DNA from: Helochares maculicollis
Taxonomy: Eukaryota; Arthropoda; Insecta; Coleoptera; Hydrophilidae
Length of the DNA stretch: 49,599 bases
Assembly (NCBI GenBank): GCA_033557835.1
Contig: JAWQRO010000195.1
Location: forward strand, 1 to 49,599
Direction of reading: 5' to 3'
The notes below the pieces were generated by a model. The model made no database searches. It had not been told where the DNA came from and saw nothing but the letters and a program-made list of their open reading frames with translations. A program made the position numbers and the translations under genes. Positions 32,744-45,877 of the stretch are shown here, in pieces (position 1 is the stretch's first letter; every line of letters starts with the position of its first letter).

Positions 32744-35700
32744 TGCATTTGAAGCTACTGAGGTTTAAAGTAATTTATTTATGTCTATCTGTGTTTTAAC
32801 ATTTTCTTTAGTTCCTATTGGAGCATTTTGTGTATTACTCGAGTATTTAAATTGACCTTATAATGTGTAATGTTCTGATTTACTTGTGGGAGCCAGTTAC
32901 GTTGATCTGTGTGAAAATTTCCTCATCTTCGTCATTTGGGTTCATACAAGATTAACTTCCAGTGTTTTATTAACAAATCGTGTTTTGGTGCTCCTATTAC
33001 ATGCAAAGAAAGAATTTATTATACCACATTATTTGGTTAGATAATTGTGTTGTGAATGTATTCTGACCATTAGTTTGGTATTGTGGTACTTAATACTTCA
33101 TATTAAGAGTTTTTGTTAGATTGTAGGTTTAAATTGTATATTGTTTATTTATTGCTATTTTTACCTGATTATACACAATAACTATTCTTGTGCCTTTAAT
33201 GGATACAGTAATAATCCATAAAATTTCCTTTTTAAGCAGAACACAGGCAATATTGTAATATGTGGTGCAATATCAACGCAAGAGGGTTTTATGTTTATAT
33301 TTTTATATGTATTGGAAAGGTTGAGGATGTAATTTTCAGGTATTATGATGCAAATTGCGTGTATGTACATTTTGCAATTGGCATAAAAATGCTAAGACAA
33401 TAAATTTACTATATCACGATGGATTCATATCTTTGTGCAGTTTATACAATCACATTTATTGTAATTTTATAATCTTTTCTGCAATGGCTGTGGAAATGAA
33501 TTTGAAATATTTTTGTAAGTTACTTAATTTCTTACTTCTTCTAATCAACAAAATTAGGGTATTATACATGCGACTTTAAAAGTTGGCTTAAATATAAGGT
33601 TCTAAGTCAATTTTTAGAAATGGTGTGTTTTTAGATATGTATATGAGGCAGTGGAGTGAAGCCCAGCAAGAATTTTTATATTATCTATGCATTCATAACG
33701 TCTTAATAAATTTATTTGAAGATTGGAGCTATATTAATTGAAATCCTCTGTTAACATTCAACACTCACTTTTCCCCACCCTTTTTCTAAAAGACCAGGAA
33801 GGGGAGTGGCTTAAAGAAAGTTTCATCTTTTAATATTAGAGTGCTATGATTTTTTTGCTCCAAATTAATTTTTCACTAAAATTTAAACCACATTTCTTTG
33901 AATTCCATTAACAATTGAGACAATGTAAGTACAAATAACCATTATATTTTAGTGAAGTATTTCCTCTTTTAAACATTTTATTGTTGATTAATCTGAAATG
34001 TGACATTTTTGCACATGAGAAATCAAATCAACTGGAACATTATCTCCTATTTAATTATTTACATTACATAGTTTATTATTTCAACAAAAATATATTTCAG
34101 GAACATCTAAGCAAAAATAAGTACAAAAAACATCAGATCCTGTTGGTATAAAATATATTATGTTTTAGTTTCCTCGTTTTTGCGGTTAGATGCCAGCTCG
34201 ATTGTTTTTCATTATTATATTTTGACTAGAGTATTGACGCAATAAATTTGGACTAACACTTCTTGTCAAAAACTTGTAACACTGTCATTAGTATCATGTA
34301 AATATGAATAGTATGGCTACTTTTTTTTAGAAAAATCTTTTTTTTGTTTGATATTAGAAGTATAAATGAGCTTTAAAGAGCTAGTGTTACACTTAAGCAA
34401 TACTAGATGAGGTTTAATTGGGTAGGAAAATTTTTACATATTTTACGTTAGGAAATATCTTGCAGAAAAATGAACACGAACGAATAACACATAATTTATT
34501 AGAAGTTTCTCTTGCAAGATTGGTAATATATAAGTATATATATATAGAGGTCTTTGTATATCCTATAATGTGCGATTATAGTACTTAATTTGTTAAATAG
34601 AATATTCTGTTAGGAAAATAAAATCGCTATATATCTAAAAATCCATAGAATATACACAGAGAAAAACATTTACATAAATCATTTCACTAGCTACAGGAAC
34701 AAACAGCACAATAATTTATTTAGGTAGTACCTAATTTCACAATCAGGTCTTTTTATCATTATTCATATCGGTTAGAGCTATACTGTGGGTGTTCGTAACA
34801 TGTGAGTTGGGTAGATATGCACAAGATTCTCACATATGTATTTTTTATAATATAGAAATACGTTATGATTCTACAGTTTTATGATTGTATTAGACCCTAT
34901 TATTCAAGGAGTTATATTGGATTTAAAATAATGTTAAATCAACAGTTGAGCACAGTTGACAATTGACTATTAACAATTTGCATTAAGAAAACGGTGGCAA
35001 AATGAAAAAATAATAAAAATAATTATACATACCTTTGCTTAGAAATAAAACCATATCTCATATTTAGCTTGTAGGTTTTATTTATATTTCACCATAAAAA
35101 AATACAAGAAATAAAATAACAAAAAATCAATTTAAAATGACAATCACAATGATTTGTAATTACCAAAAAATTAAAATCAGTTCTTAGCAAAAATAATACT
35201 TAAAAAGAAAAAATCTTTGGCATGCTGTTTAGAAAATGTTTAAAAATAAGAATAATACAAATTTTTTCTTAACTAAGTACTATTATGACAGAATCATCTG
35301 GCACTAATATTAGGATTTATAAAGCTCTAGGTAAAAAAATATAGTAATACTACAAATCATGTGCAAATAAAAATAGTACATGTGGTCCGTTCGAAAATTA
35401 GTATTGCTAATTATCACATTTTTTCATTTAATACATTAACACACCATGTACGAACAATCACAGTGTTAAAACTACATTTATATACATATTCATTCATTTA
35501 GTTATATCCTATTTTAGATTCATTGAATAAAAACAGCCAAAATTGAGTTAAACTAGGATAAGTAATAGTAATAAATCATATCACATTGTAGGTTTTGATT
35601 AAATTCATTAAAGGGCCATTTCTTTAGGGTATTATTGTATTAATAAGGCTTATTTACGAAGGTTTTCAAAATCTCTCTATACTTCTACCTCTATTATATT

Positions 35701-36722
35701 TCTTCTCTTCCTAATGATTATATTTATTATTTTTTTAATGTGCAATATACATTTTGAAAAATACATTAAAAATAGTAGTAAGCGTTTTGGAATTAACGAT
35801 TAGACCGACAATTTACATTCTTTGTACAACAAATTTGTCTTACTTAAGTTTTGGCTTTTTCCACTTTTCAATTTTCGTGTGACTATAAAGTAACACCAAT
35901 GTTAAAACGACAAAAACATAATAAATGAAATAATTACGGAGGAATATAAATACTAGAGTTATCCATACAAACCTACTTTAATTAGTTGGTAACTTTGTTT
36001 CATTAGTACATTAAAAACCAAGATCCAATTAACTAAATTAGACCATGCCTACTATTAAAATAATAGCCAAAACTTAAATAACCATGTTTTTACATTACAT
36101 ATTCCTAATAATTATATCTTTGATATTTTTCTAAATTTTATGGTTGACCGGAATACATAAACATGAGCACAGGAATACGTAACACATTCAATCGAAACAA
36201 ATAAGTCGTTATAATAATTTTCCTATAGAGGCAAAGTAAACAAATTTATACGATAGTTTGTTCTAAAAGAGGTCAAACTCTGTATGTAAAGTACCTTTTT
36301 AGTGACCTGCTTTTCTTATAATGTTATTTCCTACAAATATCAATAAACAGCACATATATTCCCACATGAAAAGTTATTCAACTGCAGCAAATTATGCTCC
36401 AGATTAAAATGTATATCTAAATGGTATTTAATTGCATATTACGACTGATTTGTAATACTATTATCATTAAATGTTTAAATACTGATAACAAGAAACATTT
36501 AAAATATAGTTTATAGAGGCGAAGGAGTATTTTCTAGAGCAAAGTTTCTTTATTTACAAGGCAAATAAGATTATTAATAATCATCAGGACATTATTTCCA
36601 AAATTGTCTGAAACATGTTTTTCAATTGCATAATTTGTCTCTTATCAAACTCTGTAAACATCTGATACTCACATGTAAGAATATTTGTGCTTACATATTT
36701 TTAGCTTATTCATTTGGAGTAT
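32744..36722. other. Convergent 3' region between Hr78 and Spire
   Basis: Four kilobases of AT-rich DNA with no supported gene. It should hold both 3' UTRs. AATAAA candidates are at 33399-33404 and 33705-33710 (plus) and at 36549-36554 (minus, about 170 bases past the Spire stop). Confidence 0.5.
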
Positions 36723-39700
36723 TTAAAACACAGGTGATAAATTGAGAGTGAGGCTTTGTAACGTTTTGTTTCGTATAGCAGCTCTGTTGGCTTGTGCTGA
36801 CTTAATGATTTGTAGCACCATCATTTTGCAGTCTTGACATACGAGCATTTGCGACCCCTTAAATTTATCAACTACCCCAGCTGCTTTACCGACAGCCGAT
36901 GCTTTTGCTCGAAACCTGCCTGAAGTGCTTAAAGATGATCCAGGTCTGCTAGAACAAGGACTCGACTCTAGCGTATTTCCTGGCGATGATTTTTCAGATT
37001 GTGGAAATACGGGGCCGGCTTCGCTGTCTGGTGTGGCCATAATACTGGGGCTTAATAATACTACTGGTACACTAGAGAAATGTTCCATTGGAATGTTCAT
37101 TTTTGAGCAGCACTTTGAACATACCGTACGTTTGCACAAAGTACACCTATGTCCCCAAGGGCCCAATATACCAAACCTCGTCTTCAAACATAAGAAGCAC
37201 ACTTTCCTATTTTCTACATCCGATTTTACGTGTCCTTCCACTGGCAGAGTTTCCAGTTCAGCTTTGGTAAGTACACTCCTTATATGAACAATTTCTTCCA
37301 AAGTGAGGGAAAGCCTGTCATCCAAAGACATGGCTTCGTGCCAAGGTTTAGCAGGATCTTGGAAAGCTCGAGCTATATCTGGTGCTAATTGTACTGAATC
37401 AGCTTCAGAGCTCGTGCATGACTGTCTTGAACAGGGCCTCGATTGTGGCACAGATTGGCTCCCCAAGTGTGTCTCTAAATGACAAACACCTAAAGTATGC
37501 CTCCTCAAAGTACCTCTTGGTTCTGGACACTGTAAAGCCAAATCGTATGCTTCTAAGGTAGTCCCGTAAATCTGTCTATATTCCTCTTGAGCCCACAGTC
37601 CACATGATTCAGAACTCTCACTTTGAGGAGTTTCATCATCATTATCATCGTCTTGCAATTGAGAAAAATCTACTTTTATTAGCCGCCTTGATGTACTAGC
37701 TTCCCCTTCTTTGTGCTCCCCGTTCGAATTGGAAGACGATGAATTTTGAGAATTGTGCGCTTGAGTTTTCCTTAAAGTTCGCCCTTTCCGAATGGAATTC
37801 ATCAGTTGTTCTCTTGGAGTCAATATTCGATTATGAGGAGGTAATTTTCTCTCAGTAACTTTCCTTAGAGGCGGTCTAGATCTAATAAATTCTAAAATAA
37901 TGGCATGAGCATCTTTACTAACCCTCGATGGAGCATTGCCATCTACCATAATCTTCCTTAAGCTGTACCGACATGACCGAATGTCTTTCATAAGAATTTC
38001 ATAAGGAGTAAGCTCGTACTCAATTGGAGCCCTGCTGTAGTGAACTTTCTTTAACTTTACTCCCATACGCAACTCTCCAATGACCTGAACCCAAAAACGA
38101 GCCCAATCAGCAAACTGTAATTGGTCCAAATCTCTATTTGGGGCTCCATCCGTCAGCCGGAGATTACTGGTTCCCTGAGCCACTTTTTCGAGAAACGTAG
38201 CTAATTCGATAGCTTCTGCAACGAGGGCACGAACTACCGCTTTATAATGAGATTCTGCTTGAGATTTTGTTAGGGTAACGAGGTGTCTTTCGCAACGCTG
38301 TAACACCTAGCAACATAATGCGAATGGAGTTTTTAGTGAATTTTATTTGTTGAACGGCGGCGATAAATTTTGGTAAAATGTACAGTGGTACAATTAGCAA
38401 GGAAACACCATACTTTGAGGTAAAATGTCAAGTTAATGCGTATTAGTCAGTTAGTTCATATATTACAAGCTGATTCAAGTATAGGCAAGTTTGTCGGTTG
38501 TCATTAGAGACGGATATGTGGTTGGCATTCATTGCGCCAATTGTAGCAAAAATTTGGACTACCTTGCAATTGTTTTTTTTCTAAGTTAAAAATGTAGATG
38601 TAAAAGAGTGATTTCTATAGTTTATATAATAGTCAGTGACAGTGTCCGAACAAGATAATATCATTTCGCTAATATATGACCTACAGAAACCTTACATTTA
38701 CCAGGTACGCAAGTTTAAACCGTCGTTTTTTTTTCGTGAAAAATATGCAATTATTTAAGAACAATGGTGAAACATTTTTTATTCAAAGTATTGGCCCTCG
38801 CTTTTTACACATTTTATCAATTTTTGTACATCCTCGAAGGTCTTGAAGAGTTGCTCAGCCAGTGCGTGTCCCATAGGTGAGAATAAGTGAGAATCAGAAG
38901 TCGCCAGGTCTGGTTAATACGGCGGATGAAGTAGGAATTCCCAACCAAGCGAAGAAATAGTTTCTTTGACCACTTTGGCTGAATGTGCAGGAGCGTTGAC
39001 ATGCTGCAGAATGAGTTTGCCGTATCTTCGAGCCAATTCTGGGCATTTTTCGATCAATGCGTGATTTAAATTGATCATTTGTTGTCGGTAGCGGACGATA
39101 TTAACTGTTTCACTGGGTTTGAGAAGCTCTTAGTACACTACTCCCTTCTGATCTCACCAAAACGAACTGGTTTTGTACTTGATGTTGATGGTTGTCCTGG
39201 CGTTACCCACAATTTCTTACGTTTGGGATTCTCAAAATATATCCATTTTTCATCGCCAGTTACAACCCGATGCAAAAAAACCCTTGCTTTTGTGGGGTAA
39301 ATGCAGCATTTCACACAGTTTTTCGTCTTTTCATCTGTCGTTTGTGGAATCCATTTTCCAACCTATTGAATCTTCCCCATGGCTCTCAGGCAATCGGAAA
39401 TGGCTTACCGAGTGACATTTAACTGCTCCGACATCATTTGTTATGTTTGTATATCGTCTTCGTGCAATAATGCTTGTAATTCATCGTCTTCAAGCTATTT
39501 GGTAGATTTTCATGTAATTGTCAATAACATTGAAATCGCCAGTTTTTAAACGTTGAAACCAGAATTTACAAGTCTTGACAGTTGGAGTAAGATCACCATA
39601 AGGCTCTACAAGAATTCGATGACTTTCCGATGCCTTTTTCTTTTGATTGAGCAAGAAAATCATTACAAGCCGCAAATGCTCTTTACTTGGTTCAAAATTA

Positions 39701-40658
39701 CTAACTCGTAAACAAGTAAATGAATATAATGTTTTGTAGGGGGCAGTCTTGCCAAAAAATGGCGCTTTGGGTTGTAATGGTTACTTGCATAGATTTCATG
39801 CACCTTCTCTTGACAACAAAACGACATTTTAAACTTACGCACCTTGTATATTAGCACTAATATATCATTATTTGAGAGAATAGTTAATAATAGAATGTAC
39901 CACAAAACAATTCTGACTTTCCATTCTCTAGCATAGTTTTGAACACAAGCCAAATTGCCGAAATTGAAAAGGAAGTAAATATTGATTTTAGTTTGCTAGT
40001 TTAGGGAACTGCCAATTTTCGTTGCATAATGTATTACCTGGCAGTACAAAACTCAACATTTTACCTTAAAAGTTGATAACGATAATCAATCGCTATGTTA
40101 TTAATGCACTTCATTAATATACAGGTTTTCTAAGGAACATACCTGTTGAAATGTTATAGGAGCCGGTCCTCTTGAATTGGAATCATCGTCAGGTTCTCCC
40201 GAGTCCCTTTCTATGCCTTCATCGTCTGTTTCTTGGTGTGTTCTCTCATTTCGATCATCTGTTATCATATCACAAATAAGCTGTTCCAAATCTTGGCTGA
40301 TAGGCCTTTCTTGTTTGTTGGCAGTGCCATGGTCTAAAGCCTTGTATATCACAATACCCAATTCACTAATGAGTTCCTGCTCGTTGCTTATTCTCCTTCT
40401 GGTGGTGTCTTCAGCGCCCCTGCCAAATAGAGTATTTGGGTGGACATTACCATCTGTTTGCAAGAACACCTGACTTACGTCAGAAACTGCACAGCAATTC
40501 GAGGGGGTTGCTGCAACTGCTTCTATGATAAACTTGGTGCATTGATAGCACAGCGCCCAGGCATGTTCCTCACGGATTGGGGCGTTGAAGGAATCCAAGA
40601 TATCTTGTAAACACACACTACCGTCCGAGTTTAACTTACATTTTGCTTTTGTTGACAT
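36723..40658 (-). CDS. spir: Spire, WH2 actin nucleator
   Basis: Spire nucleates actin through tandem WH2 domains, works with formins of the Cappuccino class via its KIND domain, and sits on Rab vesicles through a modified FYVE finger. Two exons (40143-40658, 36723-38306) give 699 residues. KIND covers about 15-230 (IREEHAWALCYQC, LGIVIYKALDHGT, SQDLEQLICDMI, then HYKAVVRALVAEAIELATFL). WH2 motifs are at about 270-292 (TPYEILMKDIRSCRYSLRK), 303-322 (AHAIILEFIRSRPPLRKV) and 333-353 (PREQLMNSIRKGRTLRK); a degenerate fourth is at 379-392. Spir-box is at 504-524 (SLTLEEIVHIRSVLTKAEL), followed by the cysteine-rich finger 542-572. The junction is phase 0; exon 2 begins with a GTG codon, not a start. 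The ATG at 40658 is chosen: it has A at -3, and the frame upstream has no other ATG. A mariner fossil lies in the intron. Length matches animal Spire proteins. Confidence 0.95.
38307..40142 (-). other. Spire intron
   Basis: The single intron of Spire (donor CAACAG then GTATGT; acceptor TTGCTAG). It splits the KIND domain. Most of it is mariner element C. Confidence 0.85.
38701..39846 (-). mobile_element. Mariner element C, decayed
   Basis: Imperfect terminal inverted repeats (CCAGGTACGCAAGTTTAAAC at left; right end inward CAAGGTGCGTAAGTTTAAAA) with TA on both sides. Minus-strand transposase fragments include VKTCKFWFQRLKTGDFNVID, LARRYGKLILQHVNAPAHSA (catalytic Asp of the HDNA-like motif replaced by Val), and the end GHALAEQLFKTFEDVQKLI. 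Several frameshifts show it is dead. It belongs to a different mariner lineage from elements A and B. Confidence 0.88.
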
Positions 40659-41901
40659 TTTGCACTGGCGTGACGTCAAATCGCAAATTCACGCACTGCA
40701 CATCTTATAACCTAACAAAAATCAATGTTTACTTGTAACCTTGAATCATACACCTTCTTGTAATCGATAACATTTGCGCATGTTTCGCGTGCCGATATTA
40801 AATTAGCTATTAGTTGACTTCTTGCACATAGGCGATTTTTGCGCAGTGAGAAATGATGTTAATTTCGAAGAGCAGTTAGCGCAACTGATGGAACACCCAC
40901 GTGTTCGAAATTTATGTATATATATATAAACACATCAACTTACATATAAACCAATAATCTAAGAGATAAATAAAAATGTATCAAACTATTGCCGTTTTTG
41001 TAAATCTATTTAAAAGTATGTCTATTCGGCCAAAGGTTCAAAACTTATCCGGTATTTGCTTATTGATGCTTCATTGTGTTTCAGAGATAAATAAGTGGAA
41101 GTGGAATACAATCAAATTGAATCAATCGCCTAAAGCAATGAAAAAATAGCGATACATTTTATTACGTGTCCGTATTACCACACGAGTTTTAGTAAATGGA
41201 AGGTATTGGGATCATAAAAGAATTCGACCTCAAGATTTTGACGGATCTCCACGTTTTGAGTGCTCCTGAATCCATTTTGACCATTTTTGGCATGTTACCT
41301 GTGTGTGCGCGTGTGTGTATGTAAACACGATAGCGGTCAGACCGTTTGTGGTGGAGCGATGAAATTTGGCATACGGCTCTTATCGCAAAAATTTACATGT
41401 ACATGAACTTTTGAGGCGTATAGGACCACCGGAAGTACCTGTTTACCTCCACAGTTTTGAAATTGTTTCAAGTAAAGTAGTCTTTAAAATTAGGCTATCA
41501 AATTAAAATTTCGTGCATATCTTAAATATTACAAAAAACTCACAGATACACATTTATAACATGGTCGGAGCACCGGAAGTGGTATTTTTATAAATTTGAA
41601 AATTCCAATTTTAGTAAGCCTTGGAATAACAAATTTTACAAAAATGCTAAGCGTGGAAAATACAGCAGTAACAAATAGTTCCGTATAAATTTGAAAACCG
41701 GAAGTGGGACTTTACCGTCATAAATTTAATTTTTTAGTTATTAATTTATATTCTAAAATTGGACCCTTGCTTCAGTTATGAATTTACATTTTAAAATTGA
41801 AGCCTTCGCAAAGGGTTTTTGCAATCGTTCGATATTGCAGACTTGTTAAGAGTACGTATATTGTTTAAATACAAAGTATTGTACATTACATAAAGAAACA
41901 T

Positions 41902-41937
<36 letters not shown>

Positions 41938-42288
41938 GAACTGAATATTTCTTACGAATATATTAATGTGTTGAATCTAGACCTTAACGATAGTGTTGAT
42001 TACGAATATTAAACCTTTTGCTTTTAATTTTGAAGCGCATGTAAGTGTTTGTTGTTTTATTATTATTAATCGCAGGTACATTTATGTAGTACTTTTATTT
42101 ATACGAGAATGTTGAGTGAAGACACTCCTGATTTTTTTCATGAGTAAAAACGGCCATATGATAACAAACGAGAAGTTAGCACTTCATCAGTTGACGTAAA
42201 GTTAACCTGGAAAAATGAGATCATACAAATTATGATTTAAATTAAGGAAAGCAGAGTACAAAGGTGCCAATTAAAATAATTGCACAAA
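40659..42288. other. Divergent Spire / PIG-A upstream region
   Basis: A 1.6-kb region between the two start codons. About 40780-41160 is unassigned. A family E copy occupies 41164-42140, so the PIG-A promoter is either within about 150 bases of its ATG or inside the repeat. Confidence 0.5.
41164..42140. repeat. Dispersed repeat family E, copy upstream of PIG-A
   Basis: The left end TGTCCGTATTACCACACGAG and right end TTATACGAGAATGTTGAGTG match other family E ends. It contains a GT-rich run near 41300 and an (AT)n run at 41903-41937. GGACCACCGGAAGTACCTGT matches 13530. Confidence 0.5.
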
Positions 42289-45200
42289 ATGACGTTTAGG
42301 ATATGGTAAGACAATATATAATTTTAATGAAGTAATTTTTTACCACTTGCAAATATACTATAATAAAACAATTAACTTTCCTGATCGTAATTTGTAGCTT
42401 AGCGTCAGATTTCTTTTACCCAAACATGGGAGGTGTTGAAGAGCACATTTATAACTTAGCCCAGTGTTTGATTTTAAATGGGCACAAAGTCATTGTCATT
42501 ACCCATAGCTATGGAGACCGCGTAGGTGTAAGGTACATGACTAATGGCTTGAAGGTATACTATTTACCTATTAAAGTATTTTACAACCAATGCATATTGC
42601 CCACGATGATAGGAAATCTACCTTTGTTAAGATATATACTTATACGAGAGAAAATAGAAATAATTCATGGCCATTCAGCATTTTCTGCCTTAGCACATGA
42701 AGCTATGTTGATAGGAAATTTATTGGGAATGAAGGTAAGATTTTGTTACAATTTAAAAGACAACACTTAAAATCTGCTGTGTAGGGTTTGCTTTGATTCT
42801 ATTAGTACTACAAAAATCTGTAAGCATATAGTACCTATGAGTGTACACTGTATGAACCCTTGATAATACATCAAACGATGTACGCAAATGCTTATGCACC
42901 GAATTTTTTGAATAAACCGTTATGGCATCTATACAGCCTGTTACAAAATTAAGTTACAAAACTTAAAGGGGCATTTGTTTGCATTTTGGGGCATAATTAG
43001 TAACCGAGATATTAATTGCATGTGCATGTTAAGAACCACTGTTGGAATTCCCTATGACGTCGTCAGTCGAACACAGACGAATTATATCAGTATTTCAAAG
43101 AATCACCTTCTTGTTTACGCTTAAAGCATCTGGACTTGAAACTGACGAAATAATAATAATAAAAAATCCAGTTGAAAAGAAATTAAGAAGAGCAAAAAAG
43201 TTAACCTCCCAATAAATTTCAATTGGAGAGGAAAAACAAGCGCCATACGTTTGGTCGAATTGCGTTCATTTCAATTTGTTTTTAATATATTATTTATTAT
43301 TACGTAACTTAGCTAAACTTTTCTTTATGCCTTATTCAAAGAAAGACATATTTACTAATATGCAAATCATCTGAACGTACTAAGCACGAAACAAGAATAA
43401 CCATACTTTTATTGTAAAAAGGTGATAAAAATGAAAACGAATACTCATCAAAAAATGTAAAGCGCAATAAATTTGCAACCACAGACGCAAGAGAAGCGGT
43501 GTATGTTTTTCTAGGTTTTTTATTTGATGCGAAACGTTAAATTTAATGCCAGCTAATAAGATATTTACATACTTCAGTATTTAACAATTTCTGCATTTTA
43601 CATATAACTAATTTATTTGAAGTCCTTACGTTCCCAATGCATATTCTTTAATTACTAGTCTACACATTAATTATGCGTGGCTTAAAGAAGGATTTGGGAG
43701 TGAGCATTTGAGTTGACGACTTAACAGCATTTGACGAGTATCGATAGAAGGAGATTGTTGGATCAGTCTGTCATCGCAATAACATGCATTTGTACGTTTA
43801 ATTGTGTTAAAAATTGACTGTAGTCCATTGTATTTAAGTAGTCATTGAATTTTACTTAAATGGTTGTTTATGTTCTTTTTTCTGTCTTTATGTTATTGGG
43901 AAGGTTTTGTGTTCGTGAAATAATTTTATCTCATGATTATGACAGATCTAACGCTTTGTTTTGATCATGACGCCGATATTTTTATAGAGATTAGGTGATG
44001 TTAGCTTGCGATGTATGATGTAATCGTCTTCTTGCAGCGGAAGTAATATAAAGCGATCTTTTTTCGAGGTCATGTTCTGTTGTCAATGATTCGAAAAAAC
44101 ACAAAGCTATAAAATTTGACTTCAATGGTTGTTTATGTTCTTTTTCTGTTTCTCTTTGATAAGGACGGTTTTGCGTTCATGTAAAAATTTAATCTCAAGG
44201 TTTTGAAGGATCTAACGGCGTGTTCGATTGTGATGCCGTTATTTTTATAGCAATAACGGTGCCGTTGTGTCTACATAATGTTCTTTAACCCAGCATAGTC
44301 TAGCGGCATCATTTCGTTTATGCCAGAAGTTCCAAATTAGCCAAATTTTCAACATTTTTATTTAAATATAGAAAATACCAGATCGTGTTTAAATGACCGT
44401 TCTAAACATGTAGTTTAGGAGCTGGAAACGAATAATGCAACATTCTGTATGTTTACACAATTTGAGAAGAACTGTTCAGAAGTGTAACACACTGAAAAAA
44501 GGATTTCAATTTAACATATTCTTCCTGAAGATATGTTTTGTAGAATATGCTCTGTCATTCATTATTATAGCTTACTTGATATTGAATTTAATGATAATTG
44601 CATTTAATGCTAGATACACATAAATACCAATAGTGTGTGTTTCAGACTGTGTTTACAGATCACAGCCTTTTTGGTTTTGCCGATGGGAGTGCCATAATAA
44701 CAAATAAACTTTTGGAAATATCGCTTGTTGCCTGTAATCATTGCATATGTGTATCACATACCGGAAAGGAAAATACTGTGTTAAGAGCAAGGGTCATTTG
44801 TAATCGAGTTTCTGTTATACCAAATGCAGTTGATACCTATTCCTTTACACCAGATATAGATAGGAGGTCCCCAAATCATAGTAAGGGCTTTTAGTTCTAA
44901 AACCCAGGACTTTATTTATGTATGGTTTGTGTGGCCATTAAAAATGTGTTTTATTTTCCAGTAACAATAGTAATAGTCTCTCGGCTTGTGTACCGAAAAG
45001 GGGTAGATTTAATGGCACAAATTATAGCAGAAATTTGTCCAAAACATCCAGAGATTAAATTTTTAATAGGAGGAGATGGACCTAAGAGATGGTAAGAGTT
45101 GATAAATGATTGAAATTTTTGCCACAAATAAGTAACTGTTTTTCATTTTCAAGGCTTTTAGAACAAATACGAGAGAGTAAAGGACTGCAAGATAGAGTAA

Positions 45201-45877
45201 CTCTACTTGGAAGCCTAGAACATTCTCAAGTTCGGAATGTTCTCAATAGAGGCCATATATTTTTAAATACGTCTTTGACAGAAGCTTACTGCATGGCGAT
45301 AGTCGAAGCAGCTTCATGTGGGTGGGTTTAATTGTTAAAAATGAAAATATATTGTTAAACACAAAATTAAACATACCAAAAATGACCGTTTTAGGTTAAA
45401 AGTTGTATCAACAAAAGTTGGGGGTATTCCCGAGGTTTTGCCTGAAGATTTAATTTATTTGATGGAACCAAATGCATCATCTTTAATAGAAGGGTTAGAG
45501 AAAGCAATAGAAGATATCAAAGCCGGTAAACCAATTTGCCCTTATGAATGCAATGAGCGAATCGAAAATTATTACAATTGGAGTAATGTCACTTCAAGGA
45601 CAGAAATAGTTTACAACTCGGTATCAAAGGAAAAACCAACGAAATTGGGACAGCTGCTGAGAAGGTAATTGCTAAATTAAATTTTTTGATAAGGTATTTA
45701 TCGTTTCCTTTCAGCTACTTAACTACTGGAGTTTGGCCATTTTTATTAGTTGTTTGTTTAGTGCATTTACTATTACAAGCGTTAGAATATTTAGTTCCTA
45801 GAAAAAACATCGATATAGCCAAAGATTGTAATTTTGTAACGACACCAAATTTTAAAAATAAAAACAAGACTGATTAG
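42289..45877 (+). CDS. PIG-A: PIG-A, GPI-GlcNAc transferase catalytic subunit
   Basis: Catalytic GT4-family subunit of the ER complex that transfers GlcNAc from UDP-GlcNAc to phosphatidylinositol, the first step of GPI-anchor synthesis. Seven exons give 439 residues: 42289-42305, 42398-42734, 44646-44880, 44962-45091, 45154-45321, 45395-45664, 45715-45877. The joined start MTFRICLASDFFYPNMGGVE fits the family exactly and fixes the 17-base first exon. Other marks: INTNKLL-like ITNKLLEISL, CVSHTGKENTVLRA, VIPNAVD, VIVSRLVYRKGVDLM, and the EX7E motif in SLTEAYCMAIVEAASCG (about 283-291). A membrane anchor follows at about 394-414 (WPFLLVVCLVHLLLQALEYL) with a short lumenal tail. All introns are GT-AG and phases are consistent. 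Intron 2 (1.9 kb) carries a transposon copy. Length is slightly below human PIG-A. Confidence 0.96.
42934..44447 (+). mobile_element. Non-autonomous TA-target element, copy D, in PIG-A intron 2
   Basis: Begins CAGCCTGTTACAAAATTAAG after TA and ends GCAACATTCTG before TA. Compared with copy A it lacks about 150 bases after 43855 and carries a 257-base insertion at 43513-43769. It lies in sense orientation in the intron between PIG-A exons 2 and 3. Confidence 0.85.
43513..43769. repeat. Insertion within copy D
   Basis: Copies A, B and D share GTTTTTCT and then GTC(G/A)T(T/C)GCAATAAC; in D these are parted by this 257-base segment. No terminal repeats or target duplication longer than three bases is visible, so its nature is unknown. 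Confidence 0.5.

Noticed and set aside
36925..37287. A 120-codon plus-strand frame
   Set aside because: Antisense shadow of the Spire exon, which has clear domain homology on the minus strand.
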